DNA of 64,000 bases from Enterococcus phoeniculicola ATCC BAA-412 (lineage in GTDB: Bacteria; Bacillota; Bacilli; Lactobacillales; Enterococcaceae), in the NCBI RefSeq assembly GCF_000407505.1, contig NZ_ASWE01000002.1, positions 825,012 through 889,011 of the forward strand, read 5' to 3'. The position numbers were made by a program, and so were the translations under genes. The notes beneath the pieces were generated by a model. It worked only from the letters and a program-made list of their open reading frames with translations, was not told the DNA's origin and did no database searches. Shown here piece by piece: positions 41,266 to 51,096 of the stretch (positions are counted from its first letter, which is position 1; every line of letters starts with the position of its first letter).

Positions 41266-41308
41266 AATGTAGTTTAGCATACTAATACTGACAAAGAATG
41301 TCAGTATT
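41266..41308 (-). promoter_or_regulatory. Promoter of the WYL regulator with palindromic operator
   Basis: Minus strand: TTGTCA (41289-41294), a 17-base spacer, TACATT (41266-41271). AATACTGACA, 5 bases, TGTCAGTATT (41284-41308) is a perfect 10-bp inverted repeat that overlaps the -35. It is the expected place for an autorepressor. Confidence 0.78.
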
Positions 41309-41906
41309 TAAATTTAATTTATTTAGCTTAAGAAAGAAGATCTGTTTGAATTAAAACCAAATATACTATTTAAATTTTCCCAGAAAAAGAACCGTTTCTC
41401 TTATAAATATAAAAAACTTCTAAGGGATTAAAAAAAGGAAATCTCCCCATTTCTAATAGGCTCTATACTAGTTATGTTCCTACTCATTTCGAGTAACAAT
41501 ACCAACTAATATAGAGCCTATTATTCCCGTTACTTTTTTCTACAATGACTTTAGTATGATTCAATTACCAAAACACGTGAACCTTCCAGCTGAAATTCAA
41601 GTGACTAAACCCAATTTCAAAAAGGGAAATTCACATGTCTCATAGTGGTTGTATCTGAGTATACCTAAATTTAAAAGAAAAAATATCAGGTTTATTTTAT
41701 TAGAAAAATTCTTCAAAGAAAATAAATTAATAGTTCATACAGAAATGCATCCACTAAAAAATTACTACTTGAACAGGTCTTTAGCGTGCTTTCACTACCA
41801 ACCTTGTCCTTCCTCTATAAAAAATGGTCGACGTTAGTTTGCTTCGTCCTCTAAGAAATAGAAACTGATTTTTTCAATTCAACAGATAGATATTTATAAA
41901 AAAATT
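41309..41906. other. Non-coding accessory DNA with a long hairpin
   Basis: TAGGCTCTATACTAGT (41457-41472) pairs with ACTAATATAGAGCCTA (41505-41520) with one mismatch around a 32-base loop, possibly a terminator or MITE-like relic. After it a 31-codon frame (MIQLPKHVNLPAEIQ) and a 62-codon frame at 41649 lack ribosome-binding sites and family resemblance. Confidence 0.4.
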
Positions 41907-43112
41907 CTATTTTAAAATATCTATTAACTCTTTTTTTGATGCTGCAGAAGCTGGCAAGTAGCTAAACAAAATACCAATTAATGCTGAGGTACCTACAGAT
42001 ATGAAGACCGTTGTTACATCTGGGCGTACAGAGAATGGTAGAGCAGATGAGGCAACATAAGCAATTAACATGCCAAATATATAACCAATCAAGCCACCAC
42101 TTAGCGTCAAAATGATTCCCTCATAAAGAAACTGTCGTTTAATAGACTTCGCATTTGCTCCAAGCGCCCGACGAATTCCGATTTCTTTCGTTCTTTCTGA
42201 GACAGAAATATACATCATATTCATTACTCCTACACCTGCAATAAATAATGAAATACCTGCTACTGCACTTATAAAAATAGTTAATTGGTCAAGTATGGAT
42301 CCTAACTGTTTAATTTCATCATTAGGATCATAACTTCTATACTCCCCTATCAATCTGCTCTCACCATTTACATTCAGTTGAGTAAGGACTTTCTCAAATG
42401 CTTCTTCGCTTTTTTCTTGCTCTTTAAATTTAATGGAAAGCGTTGAATGATCTTCTATTTTCTCTAAATAATGATTATGGGTTTTTTTAGGAAAGTAAAC
42501 GAGTGGTTCATAATTATCTACACTGATTTCTCCAGAAGTATTCGCTGTTACACCAACTACTGTAAATACCTGTCCTTTAACCTCAAAGCCTTTATTTAAG
42601 GCGTTTTTTGAAGAACCATAAAGTTGTTTTGCTACTACCTCATCAAGCACCACAACCTTATTCATTCCATCGCTATCAGCTAAATCTAATTGTCTTCCTT
42701 CTATAATCGGCAGTGTTGTTTGCTCCGGTGTTTGAATTGTTACTGTAAGCTTAGTATTTTTATCGTAAAATTCAATTGATTGATTTAACTCGTTTTTATT
42801 TGATTTATAATAGTTTACTTCTTTTACTTCTGGTAAATTAGCTACCATATCTTTATCACTAAGAGAGATACCGGCGTTATCTTTAATCAAATTTTCCATA
42901 TCATTATATTTAATATTTACATATTTTGTTTGACCCGTTTCATCAGCGCTCGTCGTATTGGCTAAAATATTTCGTTTAAATCCATTCCCTAAAGCTACGA
43001 TAGTGATAACGGCAGCAATTCCAATAATAATTCCAAACATAGTTAAGAAACTTCGACGCTTATTTTTAAAAATGGAACGAAAAGCTGTTCTCCAGAGAAT
43101 ATATTGTTTCAT
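41907..43112 (-). CDS. MacB-type ABC exporter permease
   Basis: A 401-residue FtsX/MacB permease: one N-terminal helix (FLTMFGIIIGIAAVITIVAL, about 22-42), an extracellular MacB domain (about 45-270), then three helices near 275-300, 330-350 and 370-390. The loop SERTKEIGIRRALGANAKSI is the coupling motif to the ATPase. It overlaps the ATPase stop by 4 bases and follows an HlyD-like adaptor, forming a three-part macrolide/peptide-type efflux system. Substrate is unknown; peptide antibiotics are typical. Confidence 0.9.
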   Translation of the reverse strand: MKQYILWRTAFRSIFKNKRRSFLTMFGIIIGIAAVITIVALGNGFKRNILANTTSADETGQTKYVNIKYNDMENLIKDNAGISLSDKDMVANLPEVKEVNYYKSNKNELNQSIEFYDKNTKLTVTIQTPEQTTLPIIEGRQLDLADSDGMNKVVVLDEVVAKQLYGSSKNALNKGFEVKGQVFTVVGVTANTSGEISVDNYEPLVYFPKKTHNHYLEKIEDHSTLSIKFKEQEKSEEAFEKVLTQLNVNGESRLIGEYRSYDPNDEIKQLGSILDQLTIFISAVAGISLFIAGVGVMNMMYISVSERTKEIGIRRALGANAKSIKRQFLYEGIILTLSGGLIGYIFGMLIAYVASSALPFSVRPDVTTVFISVGTSALIGILFSYLPASAASKKELIDILK

Positions 43113-43786
43113 GACTGTAGAACCTCCTCAACCATTTTTCCATCTCTAATTTTTAGTAATCGATCACAATAAACCACTGTTTCAGGATCGTGTGTCACTA
43201 ATATAATCGTCACACCTTCTGTATTTAGTTGTTTGAATAACTGCATAATATCACTTGTTGTATGTGTATCTAATGCACCTGTGGGTTCATCTGCAATAAT
43301 AAAACTGGGTTGGTTAATTAAGGCACGGGCAATCGCTACTCTCTGCTGCTGACCACCAGATAGCTGTTTTGGTAATTGGCTCATTTTATTGGCTAATCCC
43401 ACTCTTTTTAATGCACTTTTTACTTCTTCCTTAGTTTTATTATGATTAGCTCCATTATATAATAAAGGTAATTCTACATTTTCAAAAACAGTCAGATTTT
43501 CAATTAAACTAAAATTTTGAAAAACAAACCCTACAGATTGATTCCGAATTTTCGATAGCTCATTATCTTTAAAATCTGCAATTTCTTTTTCCTTAAAATA
43601 ATATTGTCCGCTGAAATTTCTATCTATAAATCCAAGTAGATTAATTAACGTGGATTTCCCTGATCCTGAGGGACCCATAATAGCGACAAATTCCCCTGAC
43701 TCAATAGAAAAGTTAATATTCTCTAAGACTGTTATTTTCTCTTCTCCAACATCATAATATTTATTGATATTCTCTAATCTAATCAT
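43109..43786 (-). CDS. ABC exporter ATPase (MacB/LolD type)
   Basis: A 225-residue ATPase with Walker A (GPSGSGKST), Q-loop (GFVFQNFSLIENLT), signature [15 protein letters not shown], Walker B (FIIADEPTGALD) and switch His (VTHDPE). It overlaps the adaptor gene by 8 bases upstream and the permease by 4 downstream, so all three are coupled. Confidence 0.94.
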   Translation of the reverse strand: MIRLENINKYYDVGEEKITVLENINFSIESGEFVAIMGPSGSGKSTLINLLGFIDRNFSGQYYFKEKEIADFKDNELSKIRNQSVGFVFQNFSLIENLTVFENVELPLLYNGANHNKTKEEVKSALKRVGLANKMSQLPKQLSGGQQQRVAIARALINQPSFIIADEPTGALDTHTTSDIMQLFKQLNTEGVTIILVTHDPETVVYCDRLLKIRDGKMVEEVLQS

Positions 43787-44942
43787 TTACTCTCACCTGA
43801 ACTTCCGAGCCATCTTTTATCTCAGAATCTGGATTTTCAATGATTTTTTCATTGGCCTTTACGCCAGATTTTATTACTTTTCGTCCGTTAATATCCTGCG
43901 TTTCAATTTCAGTTTGTTTCACTTTTCCGCTTACATATTTGAAGACATATTCTTTATTTTCTTTTTTTGTAATCGCTGATTCTGGCAGAATAAGCTGATT
44001 TTGCTTAATAGAAATAATGGTTGATAAATCATCTGACCATGTAAAATCACCTTCTACGATAAATTCGTAGGATGCCATATTGTTACTGTCATTGCTGTCA
44101 GAAATTGCACTTGAAGCAATCGTTTTAATCTTTCCTTTTGCTTTTTTATTATCCCCAACAGTTGTTACTTCAACATCTTGACCCTCTACCAATCGATCTA
44201 AATCATATTCAGTCACTACTCCTTTTATCTGCTTAACCTTACTTGCTATTGTCACCATTGGTACTTCTTGTGACGTTTTCCCTTGTTCATTAATTGAAAC
44301 AATTCCATCCATTTCTGATTTAATAGTCGTTTCTACTTGTTGTTTTTGTCCATCGAATACATCTGTTGCTGATTGAACATCTTCATATGCCCTTTGTACT
44401 TCAAATCGTGCTTGATTCAATTGATTAGTCGCAGATTGCAACTCTGCTTGTTGTTGCTTCAATTGTTCATTTAAAGCATTTTTTTCCTCTTCACTTTTTG
44501 ATTGAGAAATTTTTTGTTGTGTATCATTTATCTGATTTGTTATAGTTTGAACTTGTGCTTCTCCTGATGCAACAGATGATTCTGCCTGTGAGGCATCCAA
44601 AGAGCTTTTATTTATTGAATGTTGTTGTACAGTTAGTTCATTTTGGATTGTATGATTTTCATAATCTATTAATGCTGACCCTTTAGAAACTTCTTGTCCA
44701 TTTTTTACAGGTATATTTTTTACCGTTCCCTTTGTTGCATCAAAATAATAGAGCTGTTTTTGTGCAGGTTCAACTTTTCCCTTTAATTGCAATGGGTCGG
44801 CCGTTTTAACTGTATACACACTATATTTTATTTCTGTTTCTTCGGGTTTAAAAATAAAGAAAGCGCAACCTACTATGACGAAAATAACCGCACTAGCAAT
44901 AATTATTTTGCTCTTCTTACTCACTTTACTTCTTTTACTCAC
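43779..44942 (-). CDS. HlyD/MFP-type adaptor of the ABC exporter
   Basis: About 387 residues from a GTG at 44942 (SKRSKVSKKSKI), which has AGGAGG 9 bases upstream; the ATG at 44966 has no site. It has an N-terminal membrane helix (IIIASAVIFVIVGCAFFIF), a lipoyl-like half (KNIPVKNGQEVSKGSALID), a long coiled coil (about 115-200, Gln/Ser rich), and beta domains. In Gram-positives such adaptors link the permease to the envelope. It is the first gene of adaptor-ATPase-permease. Confidence 0.88.
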   Translation of the reverse strand: MSKRSKVSKKSKIIIASAVIFVIVGCAFFIFKPEETEIKYSVYTVKTADPLQLKGKVEPAQKQLYYFDATKGTVKNIPVKNGQEVSKGSALIDYENHTIQNELTVQQHSINKSSLDASQAESSVASGEAQVQTITNQINDTQQKISQSKSEEEKNALNEQLKQQQAELQSATNQLNQARFEVQRAYEDVQSATDVFDGQKQQVETTIKSEMDGIVSINEQGKTSQEVPMVTIASKVKQIKGVVTEYDLDRLVEGQDVEVTTVGDNKKAKGKIKTIASSAISDSNDSNNMASYEFIVEGDFTWSDDLSTIISIKQNQLILPESAITKKENKEYVFKYVSGKVKQTEIETQDINGRKVIKSGVKANEKIIENPDSEIKDGSEVQVRVND

Positions 44943-45282
44943 TTTGTTTCTCCTCCTTAATTTCATTACATATTACATTCTAATAAACGTTATTTATTTA
45001 CGCCATTCATCTAACGAACAATCGTCTGACAAAACTGTAATAGTAATAAAATACATTAGTGTTTTTTAAATTTACAATATAGAAATAATAATATTTATTT
45101 ATTATATATATTCTTCTAAGAATAAATTATCATAAAAAAACAAACTGATTTTTTGGATTTCGAAAACATGACACTTAGTAACAAAGAAGAAACCCTATTT
45201 TTTTCACAAAAAAGAATAAGTACGCTCACTTTCATTTCTTCTAAAAAAAGAGTTTTTAATCCATTATTCCCTAAATACACAC
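44943..45282. other. Intergenic AT-rich region
   Basis: It contains the adaptor gene's ribosome-binding site and presumably its promoter. No gene supported by a ribosome-binding site was seen on either strand. Confidence 0.35.
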
Positions 45283-45324
45283 AAAAAAAGCCTATGAACA
45301 TGCCTGTATTCACATCTCATAGGT
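45283..45324 (-). terminator. Terminator after the histidine kinase gene
   Basis: Minus strand: ACCTATGA pairs with TCATAGGC across a 19-base loop, followed by TTTTTTT. It is the only terminator-like hairpin between the kinase stop (45606) and the exporter genes. Confidence 0.55.
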
Positions 45325-45605
45325 ACTAATTAAGGAATCATTCCACGAAGCTCTCTTTTTACGAAGTAATAAAAACATCTTGTAGGTTGATTCTTATTCA
45401 GTTATTTATCTAATACCCTTACGTATTTTTCTTAAGGTTGTTTCACTTCCTTCTACGAAAAAATAAATGTTACATATAAATGAAATAGTTATATAAGAAT
45501 AAATTTTGCGTCATTTATTCTTTGTTACACGCGAACCAAATAAATGAATTTCACGTTATTTTTTAAACCTTCTTTACCATTAAAATTGACTTTTCTTACA
45601 GGAAA

Positions 45606-46724
45606 TTATTTACTTGGAATAGAAAAACTAAAGCTGACTTCTTTTCCTTGAATGGAACAGTTGACTTTTCCAGAATGACTTTCAATTATTTTTTTCACTA
45701 ACGATAATCCTAACCCACTTCCGACGACTGTTGTACTCGTTTTTTCTCCTCTGTAAAAAGGCTCAAAAACGTAGGGTAGTTCTCGTGTCAAAATTTCATG
45801 ACCAAAATTCTTCACTTCAAAAAAGATTGTTTTCTCCTTTACATGAGTAAATACCGTTACGGTTGACTCTTTATCACCATACTTTATCGCATTTTCAATT
45901 AAGTTTTTTATTGCAACACCTATCATCACTTTATTTCCTTTGAAGGCAATTCCTTTGGGACTCTTGTTTTCCAAGACCATTTGTTTTCCTTTTGCCTGAT
46001 CAGTCAATAACTGAAATGTCTCTTTAATTAAATCATTCATAAGGATAGAGTCTGTTAGTTGGAGAAGATTATCATTCGCTAGTAAAAGTAACTGCTCTAG
46101 TGTGGTATCTAACTTATCGCAACTTAATAGTATCGCTTCTGTGATTTTATTTTCTTCCTCGTCAGCGTTCTCCGTATTCATCTGCAACAATTGAGTGTAG
46201 GTAACAATTACTGATAAAGGTGTTTTTAATTCATGTGCCGCGTTATGAACAAAATTTTTCTGCTTAACAAAAGATTCATCTAAACGCATCGTCATCTCGT
46301 TAAAACTTGCACTAAGCGTTTGGACTTCTTTAGGTTGACTCTTATCGATGGGCATTTGTTTTCCAATTTTATTAACATCAACTGTACTCATGGTTTTTTC
46401 TAACGTCATTAAAGACTGTAATTTTTTTCCAACTAATTTATAGGTAAGAAAAGTCCCGATAATAATCACAATAATCCACACAAAGAGAATAGTAGAAGAA
46501 TAGGAGGTTTTAGCTTTTGCTAATGTAACACCTAATACATCGCCAGTTGAATTAGAATCTACATTTTTGGTTGTCTGCGCAATCTCATTTGAATCAATTG
46601 TGTTTAATCGTTCCACTGAAAAACTTCTATTCGCACTAATCACTGAGAACAACAGCATTACTAGAGACATACATGTCAAAAGTCCACTCACAACTAACGT
46701 AATTTGTTTTTGTAAGCTCATCAT
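45606..46724 (-). CDS. Sensor histidine kinase
   Basis: A 372-residue membrane kinase with two helices (about 8-30 and 75-95) around a short extracellular loop and a HAMP-like linker. A HisKA box carries the phospho-acceptor His in HNAAHELKTPLSVIV (near 165), then N (NLIENAIKYGD), F and G (GSGLGLSLVKKI) boxes. It overlaps the response regulator stop (ATGATGA), so it is coupled. The short sensor loop and exporters on both sides suggest detection of a membrane-active compound. Confidence 0.92.
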   Translation of the reverse strand: MMSLQKQITLVVSGLLTCMSLVMLLFSVISANRSFSVERLNTIDSNEIAQTTKNVDSNSTGDVLGVTLAKAKTSYSSTILFVWIIVIIIGTFLTYKLVGKKLQSLMTLEKTMSTVDVNKIGKQMPIDKSQPKEVQTLSASFNEMTMRLDESFVKQKNFVHNAAHELKTPLSVIVTYTQLLQMNTENADEEENKITEAILLSCDKLDTTLEQLLLLANDNLLQLTDSILMNDLIKETFQLLTDQAKGKQMVLENKSPKGIAFKGNKVMIGVAIKNLIENAIKYGDKESTVTVFTHVKEKTIFFEVKNFGHEILTRELPYVFEPFYRGEKTSTTVVGSGLGLSLVKKIIESHSGKVNCSIQGKEVSFSFSIPSK

Positions 46725-47419
46725 TCCTGATTTCCTTCCTCAATCTTTTCCATTAAACAATATCCTACACCGCGTATTGTATGAATCAATTCTGAGGCCT
46801 TTGCATCGACAGCAGCAATTTTTTTCCGTAATGAATACATATGATATTTAAATGTATTTGAAAATAAGTCAACATCGCCATCCCACACATGTTCCATCAA
46901 TTTTTCCGCTGAAAATACTTCTTCTGGATATCTAATTAAATACTCTAAAATCCCAAATTCTTTTCTAGTTAATTTTATAGGCTGGTTATTTACAGTGACT
47001 ATTCTTTTGGTAGAATCTAAACAAATCGACTGATAGCTTATAATGGATTCTTCTAGACTAATTTTTTGTCTTAGCAAATTACGAACTCTAGCATCCAATT
47101 CAAAAAAATCAAACGGTTTTGTCAAATAGTCATTTGCTCCCATATCTAGACCTTTAATTTTGTCCTCTACTAGACTTTTAGCAGAAAGAATCAAAATTCG
47201 AATCTCCAAATCATATGATCGGATCGTTTTTAGTATCTCCCACCCACTTAGATTAGGTAGTGCCAAATCTAAAATAATTAAATCATATTCTGTTGACTCA
47301 ATTAAATTGAGCGCATCTATTCCATCCACTGCTTTATCCACGGCATATCCTTTTTTTCTTAGCCCCATACATAGGCCTTCACCTAATAAAATATCATCTT
47401 CTACAACTAGTAAACGCAT
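46721..47419 (-). CDS. OmpR/PhoB-family response regulator
   Basis: A 232-residue regulator. The receiver domain has acidic residues VVEDD near 5-9, the phosphorylated Asp in IILDLALPNL (near 51) and KPFD (near 102). The C-terminal winged helix (about 130-225) includes KEFGILEYLIRYPEEVFS and YSLRKKI. It is first in the two-component operon, lying between two ABC exporter operons of the same direction, which are its likely targets. Confidence 0.94.
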   Translation of the reverse strand: MRLLVVEDDILLGEGLCMGLRKKGYAVDKAVDGIDALNLIESTEYDLIILDLALPNLSGWEILKTIRSYDLEIRILILSAKSLVEDKIKGLDMGANDYLTKPFDFFELDARVRNLLRQKISLEESIISYQSICLDSTKRIVTVNNQPIKLTRKEFGILEYLIRYPEEVFSAEKLMEHVWDGDVDLFSNTFKYHMYSLRKKIAAVDAKASELIHTIRGVGYCLMEKIEEGNQE

Positions 47420-47649
47420 AGCATAAACCTCCTAAAACTTCATTCATACTGTCAAGAATAGCACATCTTTTTAATGAAACATCGAGAGGTTTATGAATAA
47501 ATTATAACTTTTTATTTTTCTATGAAGACTAAATAAATTGAAACAAAAATGGTCAATTCCAACAAGCCTTGACTCTACCTCATCTATTAAAATTTTAGGA
47601 GTCTGAGAAAGTACTATATTAGATTGTCCAGATTTCCTAAACTTATTTA

Positions 47650-48324
47650 TCATGCTTGTTTAAGTTTGTTATCCTTTAAAATTAAGCGAATATCTGCTTG
47701 TTTCGCAATTTCTAAATCATGCGTCACCATGATGACACATTTTTTTTCAAGCACCGCAAGATCCTTTAACATTTCGATAATACCATTTGACGTAACTTGA
47801 TCCAGATTCCCTGTGGGTTCGTCAGCAAATATCAGTGGCGATTCTGCTGACAATGCTCTTGCTACAGCAACTCTTTGTTGTTGTCCCCCACTTAACTTCA
47901 TTACATTCTTAAACATTAGTTCATCAGTAATTCCAACAGCTCTCAAATTATTTTTAACATGCTCGTTTATATTCTTGACATGTTGCTGTTTCACATCCAT
48001 CCCAACACGAACATTTTGAAAAGCTGTCATATAGGGAATCAGATTGTACGCTTGAAAAATAATAGATGTGAATGCCTTTCTATATTTCGTGATGCCCATG
48101 TCATAAATATTTTTCCCTTGAAAATTGATTGTTCCTTCAACAGGTGTGGTTAATCCAGAAGCAATTGATAACAAAGTTGTTTTTCCAGCACCAGAAGGTC
48201 CCATAATCGTATAAAAATTGCCTGATTCAAATGTATAGTTAACGTTATCTAATACCTTATATTCCTGAGTACCTTCTTTATAAGAATAAGAAATATCTTT
48301 TAACTCTAAATTCATTTCGTTCAT
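47650..48324 (-). CDS. ABC exporter ATPase, second system
   Basis: A 224-residue ATPase with Walker A (GPSGAGKTT), Q-loop (IIFQAYNLIPYMT), signature LSGGQQQRVAVARAL, Walker B (LIFADEPTGNLD) and switch His (VTHDLE). It starts 6 bases after the permease stop; ATG at 48315 has better ribosome-site spacing (AAGGG) than 48324. Together with the permease it resembles the Vex2/Vex3 type found beside VncRS-like two-component systems. Confidence 0.92.
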   Translation of the reverse strand: MNEMNLELKDISYSYKEGTQEYKVLDNVNYTFESGNFYTIMGPSGAGKTTLLSIASGLTTPVEGTINFQGKNIYDMGITKYRKAFTSIIFQAYNLIPYMTAFQNVRVGMDVKQQHVKNINEHVKNNLRAVGITDELMFKNVMKLSGGQQQRVAVARALSAESPLIFADEPTGNLDQVTSNGIIEMLKDLAVLEKKCVIMVTHDLEIAKQADIRLILKDNKLKQA

Positions 48325-48330
48325 TCCCTT

Positions 48331-49692
48331 CTATTCTTTTTGAGCAAACAGATCTTTCGGATCAGTCTTAGCTATCATCATGCTAGGGATTAGTGTTGTT
48401 AAAACAATTAATAAAAATCCCAGTGCAGCTGCTTTTGAAACGACATTTTTATCAATGGTTAAATTCATTTTATCAACAGGTTCTATTGAAGAATCTTCTT
48501 GACCATATTCATCTTCCTGTAATGTAGACTCTACTTTTTCAACCTGTTGAGACAACATCACATTAGAAATGGTTTGTCCCGAGGTTCCAACTACGGCAAA
48601 AGATAGACCAAAGGCAACGATACCGATTAAGATAATTTCTGTCACCAATTGAAGGATTACTTTTCCTTTATTTTCTCCCAAAGCAAGTAATATTCCGACT
48701 TCTTTTTTACGATCACGAATCGATAATAATGATAAAAAAGTTAAGATTAACCCACCTGCTACAACAATTATTTTTATCATAATTGAACTAAATGCAGACA
48801 TTTTTTCTAAAGGCCCAATCATTTGTTCATACTGATCTGTATGAGCATCTAATTTAAAAATATTATCTTCCGTTGGTAACTTTGTTTCTGCTTCCTTGAC
48901 AAATGCCTCTACTTTTAATGGATCATTTAAATAGAACGTTGCATCTGAAATCCGTGCCTGTTTCCCCATTGTTAGAAAAGTATCCAGATCAACAAAAATT
49001 TGGTTCTCAGGCTGAGAAGCTGCAAACATTTTCTCAAATTCGGCCAGTACTTTTTCACTTTTATAGATACCAACGATTTTCAAGCGATACTCTTTTTCTT
49101 GTTCCTCTTTGGAAACGCCCCGTAAAGTAAACGTATCCCCTATTTTGAAATGATTGTTTTTTGCAAATGTCTCTTCAACGACCGCTGAATTTTTCGCTGA
49201 TTTATCATTAATTGGTTCTCCTTCAATAATTTTGGCATCATGATTCATGAAATCAGTTGTTTTGGTCATATTATTGGTACCCTTGATTTCAAACGCAGGC
49301 ATTTCATAGCCCGGCGGCGGACTTAAGGTCATCTCGCTCTCATTTTCTGGTGTAACTGATTCCAATTCGCTTTTTGCCATATTCACAGTTCCGCTTATTG
49401 ATGAATTTTTTACTTGTGGCAAATCACTCATTTGTTCCACCATTTCTTTTGTCAATGGTTCCATAGTTGTCTTTCCGCTTAATACAAGCTGAGTCAGCTT
49501 ATCATCATCTGTTTTCAAGCGAACTTCTGCACCCAATTGTTTCCGTGCATCAACTTTACTTTTCTCTGCAGATTCCTGAATCGCAAATCCCGCTAAAATC
49601 AATAAAAAAACGATAAAAAATAATCCTAAAAATAGCGAAGTTCTTCCTTTTCGCTGCCAAATACTCATTAATGATCTTTTGAAAAAACTCAT
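48331..49692 (-). CDS. FtsX-type ABC exporter permease (Vex-like)
   Basis: A 453-residue permease with an N-terminal helix (TSLFLGLFFIVFLLILAGFAI, about 18-38), a large extracellular domain (about 40-300), then three helices near 305-325, 350-375 and 425-445. The cytoplasmic coupling loop reads RDRKKEVGILLALGENKGKV. GGAGG lies before the ATG. It is the first gene of permease-ATPase, reading toward the two-component system. Only one permease is present where Vex systems have two. Confidence 0.9.
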   Translation of the reverse strand: MSFFKRSLMSIWQRKGRTSLFLGLFFIVFLLILAGFAIQESAEKSKVDARKQLGAEVRLKTDDDKLTQLVLSGKTTMEPLTKEMVEQMSDLPQVKNSSISGTVNMAKSELESVTPENESEMTLSPPPGYEMPAFEIKGTNNMTKTTDFMNHDAKIIEGEPINDKSAKNSAVVEETFAKNNHFKIGDTFTLRGVSKEEQEKEYRLKIVGIYKSEKVLAEFEKMFAASQPENQIFVDLDTFLTMGKQARISDATFYLNDPLKVEAFVKEAETKLPTEDNIFKLDAHTDQYEQMIGPLEKMSAFSSIMIKIIVVAGGLILTFLSLLSIRDRKKEVGILLALGENKGKVILQLVTEIILIGIVAFGLSFAVVGTSGQTISNVMLSQQVEKVESTLQEDEYGQEDSSIEPVDKMNLTIDKNVVSKAAALGFLLIVLTTLIPSMMIAKTDPKDLFAQKE

Positions 49693-49922
49693 TCTACTTC
49701 CTCCAATAATTTATTCACTTGGTAAAATAAAAATAACATTTCATAGGTAAGATTTTCGTTAGATATTCTTGCAAATAAAAAATAACAGGGGAATTTCTTC
49801 ATAAAAATTCTCCCTGCTATTTCCGCATAAATCGACCATATATATTTTCTTCTGTTATTTAAATAAAGAAGATAGGGAAATTGGCACTGATCTTTCACTT
49901 CTTTTGATTCTCATCCCCTTCT

Positions 49923-50219
49923 TTAATTATCTCCAAAGCTTCTCTGAGGTACACGTTCGTTTGCTGTTTCTGTTTCATTTTTTGCATTTTCATATTCACT
50001 TAGGAAAGACTCATAAAGATTTTTTGCTTGCTGATAACTTATTTTTAATGCTTCATATTCTTCTAGGTTATTTTTATACGTTTTTACTGTTTGACTATTA
50101 TTGATTTTTTCTTGTTGGATAACTGCAATAGCATTCTGAATAGGTGTAAGTCCAACAAATGATGTTAAACTCGCTCCAATAAATAGTTTAAGTGGTTGGT
50201 TTTTCAATAAATTAGCCAT
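49923..50219 (-). CDS. Small exported or membrane-tethered coiled-coil protein
   Basis: 98 residues from the ATG at 50219, behind GGGAGG; the longer in-frame reading to 50267 overlaps the ribosome-binding site. A hydrophobic N-terminal segment (PLKLFIGASLTSFVGLTPIQ) is followed by a helical, charged region (about 35-85; heptad-like Leu/Tyr/Ala) and a Glu/Asn-rich tail. No family was recognised. It lies 49 bases after the TetR gene and is probably cotranscribed with it. Confidence 0.6.
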   Translation of the reverse strand: MANLLKNQPLKLFIGASLTSFVGLTPIQNAIAVIQQEKINNSQTVKTYKNNLEEYEALKISYQQAKNLYESFLSEYENAKNETETANERVPQRSFGDN

Positions 50220-50268
50220 ATGAAATTGCCTCCCGTCTTTGTCTTTAACTAAAAAAAGGAACGCCACT

Positions 50269-50793
50269 CTAATTTGGAAGCCTATTTTTCAAATACAGTT
50301 GGATAATTTTCTTTATTTCTCGCTCTCTTATTTTTTCATTAGAGAGTTGAGTCTGCTCTCCTCTTGAGGTATCGGCTAGGCTGATAATTAGTCGAAACAT
50401 AAAGAATTTTTCTTCTCTGTAGCATTCTTGTACTTCTTTATTTTCACAAAAAATTTCATATAAATAGTTGGTAAATTGGTTATTGACTCCTTTTTCTGTT
50501 AGAAGTGAAAGGTAGAGCTCTTCTTCTGTATTTACGAAGAGGAGTACATTCTTTATAAATTCTTCGATTGATATATTCACAGAAAAATACTTAGCTCTCA
50601 CTTCTTTAAACACATAGTCAATTAATTCTATACGTAAATTTTCCATATTCCCAAACTCTAAATAAATCGGTTGGGTTGAAATAGAAAGCTCACGTGCAAC
50701 GTGTCGTGCGGCTAATGAAGAGAAGCCATTTCGTTTTGCCAATTGATACGCGCCTTTTAAAATAAATGGTTTTTCATATTTTTTAGTTCTCAT
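50269..50793 (-). CDS. TetR-type transcriptional regulator
   Basis: About 174 residues from the ATG at 50793 (RTKKYEKPFILKG), which has GGAGG 5 bases upstream. The N-terminal HTH (AYQLAKRNGFSSLAARHVARELSISTQPIYLEFGN) has the TetR layout with FSSLAARHVAREL as first helices. The C-terminal part is helical and ligand-binding without a named subfamily. It sits downstream of the WxL operon and upstream of a small membrane protein gene and the exporter genes. Confidence 0.82.
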   Translation of the reverse strand: MRTKKYEKPFILKGAYQLAKRNGFSSLAARHVARELSISTQPIYLEFGNMENLRIELIDYVFKEVRAKYFSVNISIEEFIKNVLLFVNTEEELYLSLLTEKGVNNQFTNYLYEIFCENKEVQECYREEKFFMFRLIISLADTSRGEQTQLSNEKIREREIKKIIQLYLKNRLPN

Positions 50794-50918
50794 AATATCC
50801 TCCATTAAAATTTTTTAAAAATTTATTTCAACAAAATAATTCCTCTGCATCCTTTGAAAGCATCTACAAAATTTTATGACTGTTTCTCATCATTTTAGAG
50901 TTCTTGTTCTATAGCTCT

Positions 50919-50981
50919 TGAGGCAATAGTGAAGACGTAGTTGGACTAAGTTATCAATCAATTACGTAGCACATTGCCTCA
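50919..50981. other. Nested hairpin between the WxL operon and tetR
   Basis: TGAGGCAAT (50919-50927) pairs with ATTGCCTCA (50973-50981), with an inner ACGTA/TACGT stem. It has no T-run, so it could be an operator, an RNA structure or a weak terminator of the WxL operon. The rest of 50794-51096 shows nothing else. Confidence 0.4.
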
Positions 50982-51096
50982 GGAAATTTACTTTATGATG
51001 AAAACTAGCATCCCAGCCTTAGGATAAATAAATTTTTAAAAAATAGTTTGAAGTGTTTTACTAGGAAAATAACTATCGATTAGATGAGGGAATTTA

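Noticed and set aside
41649..41837. 62-codon plus-strand frame as a gene
   Set aside because: No ribosome-binding site and no family resemblance; it lies in degenerate sequence.
49689..49898. 69-codon frame upstream of the Vex-like permease
   Set aside because: No ribosome-binding site, unusual composition, and it ends within the permease's ribosome-binding region.
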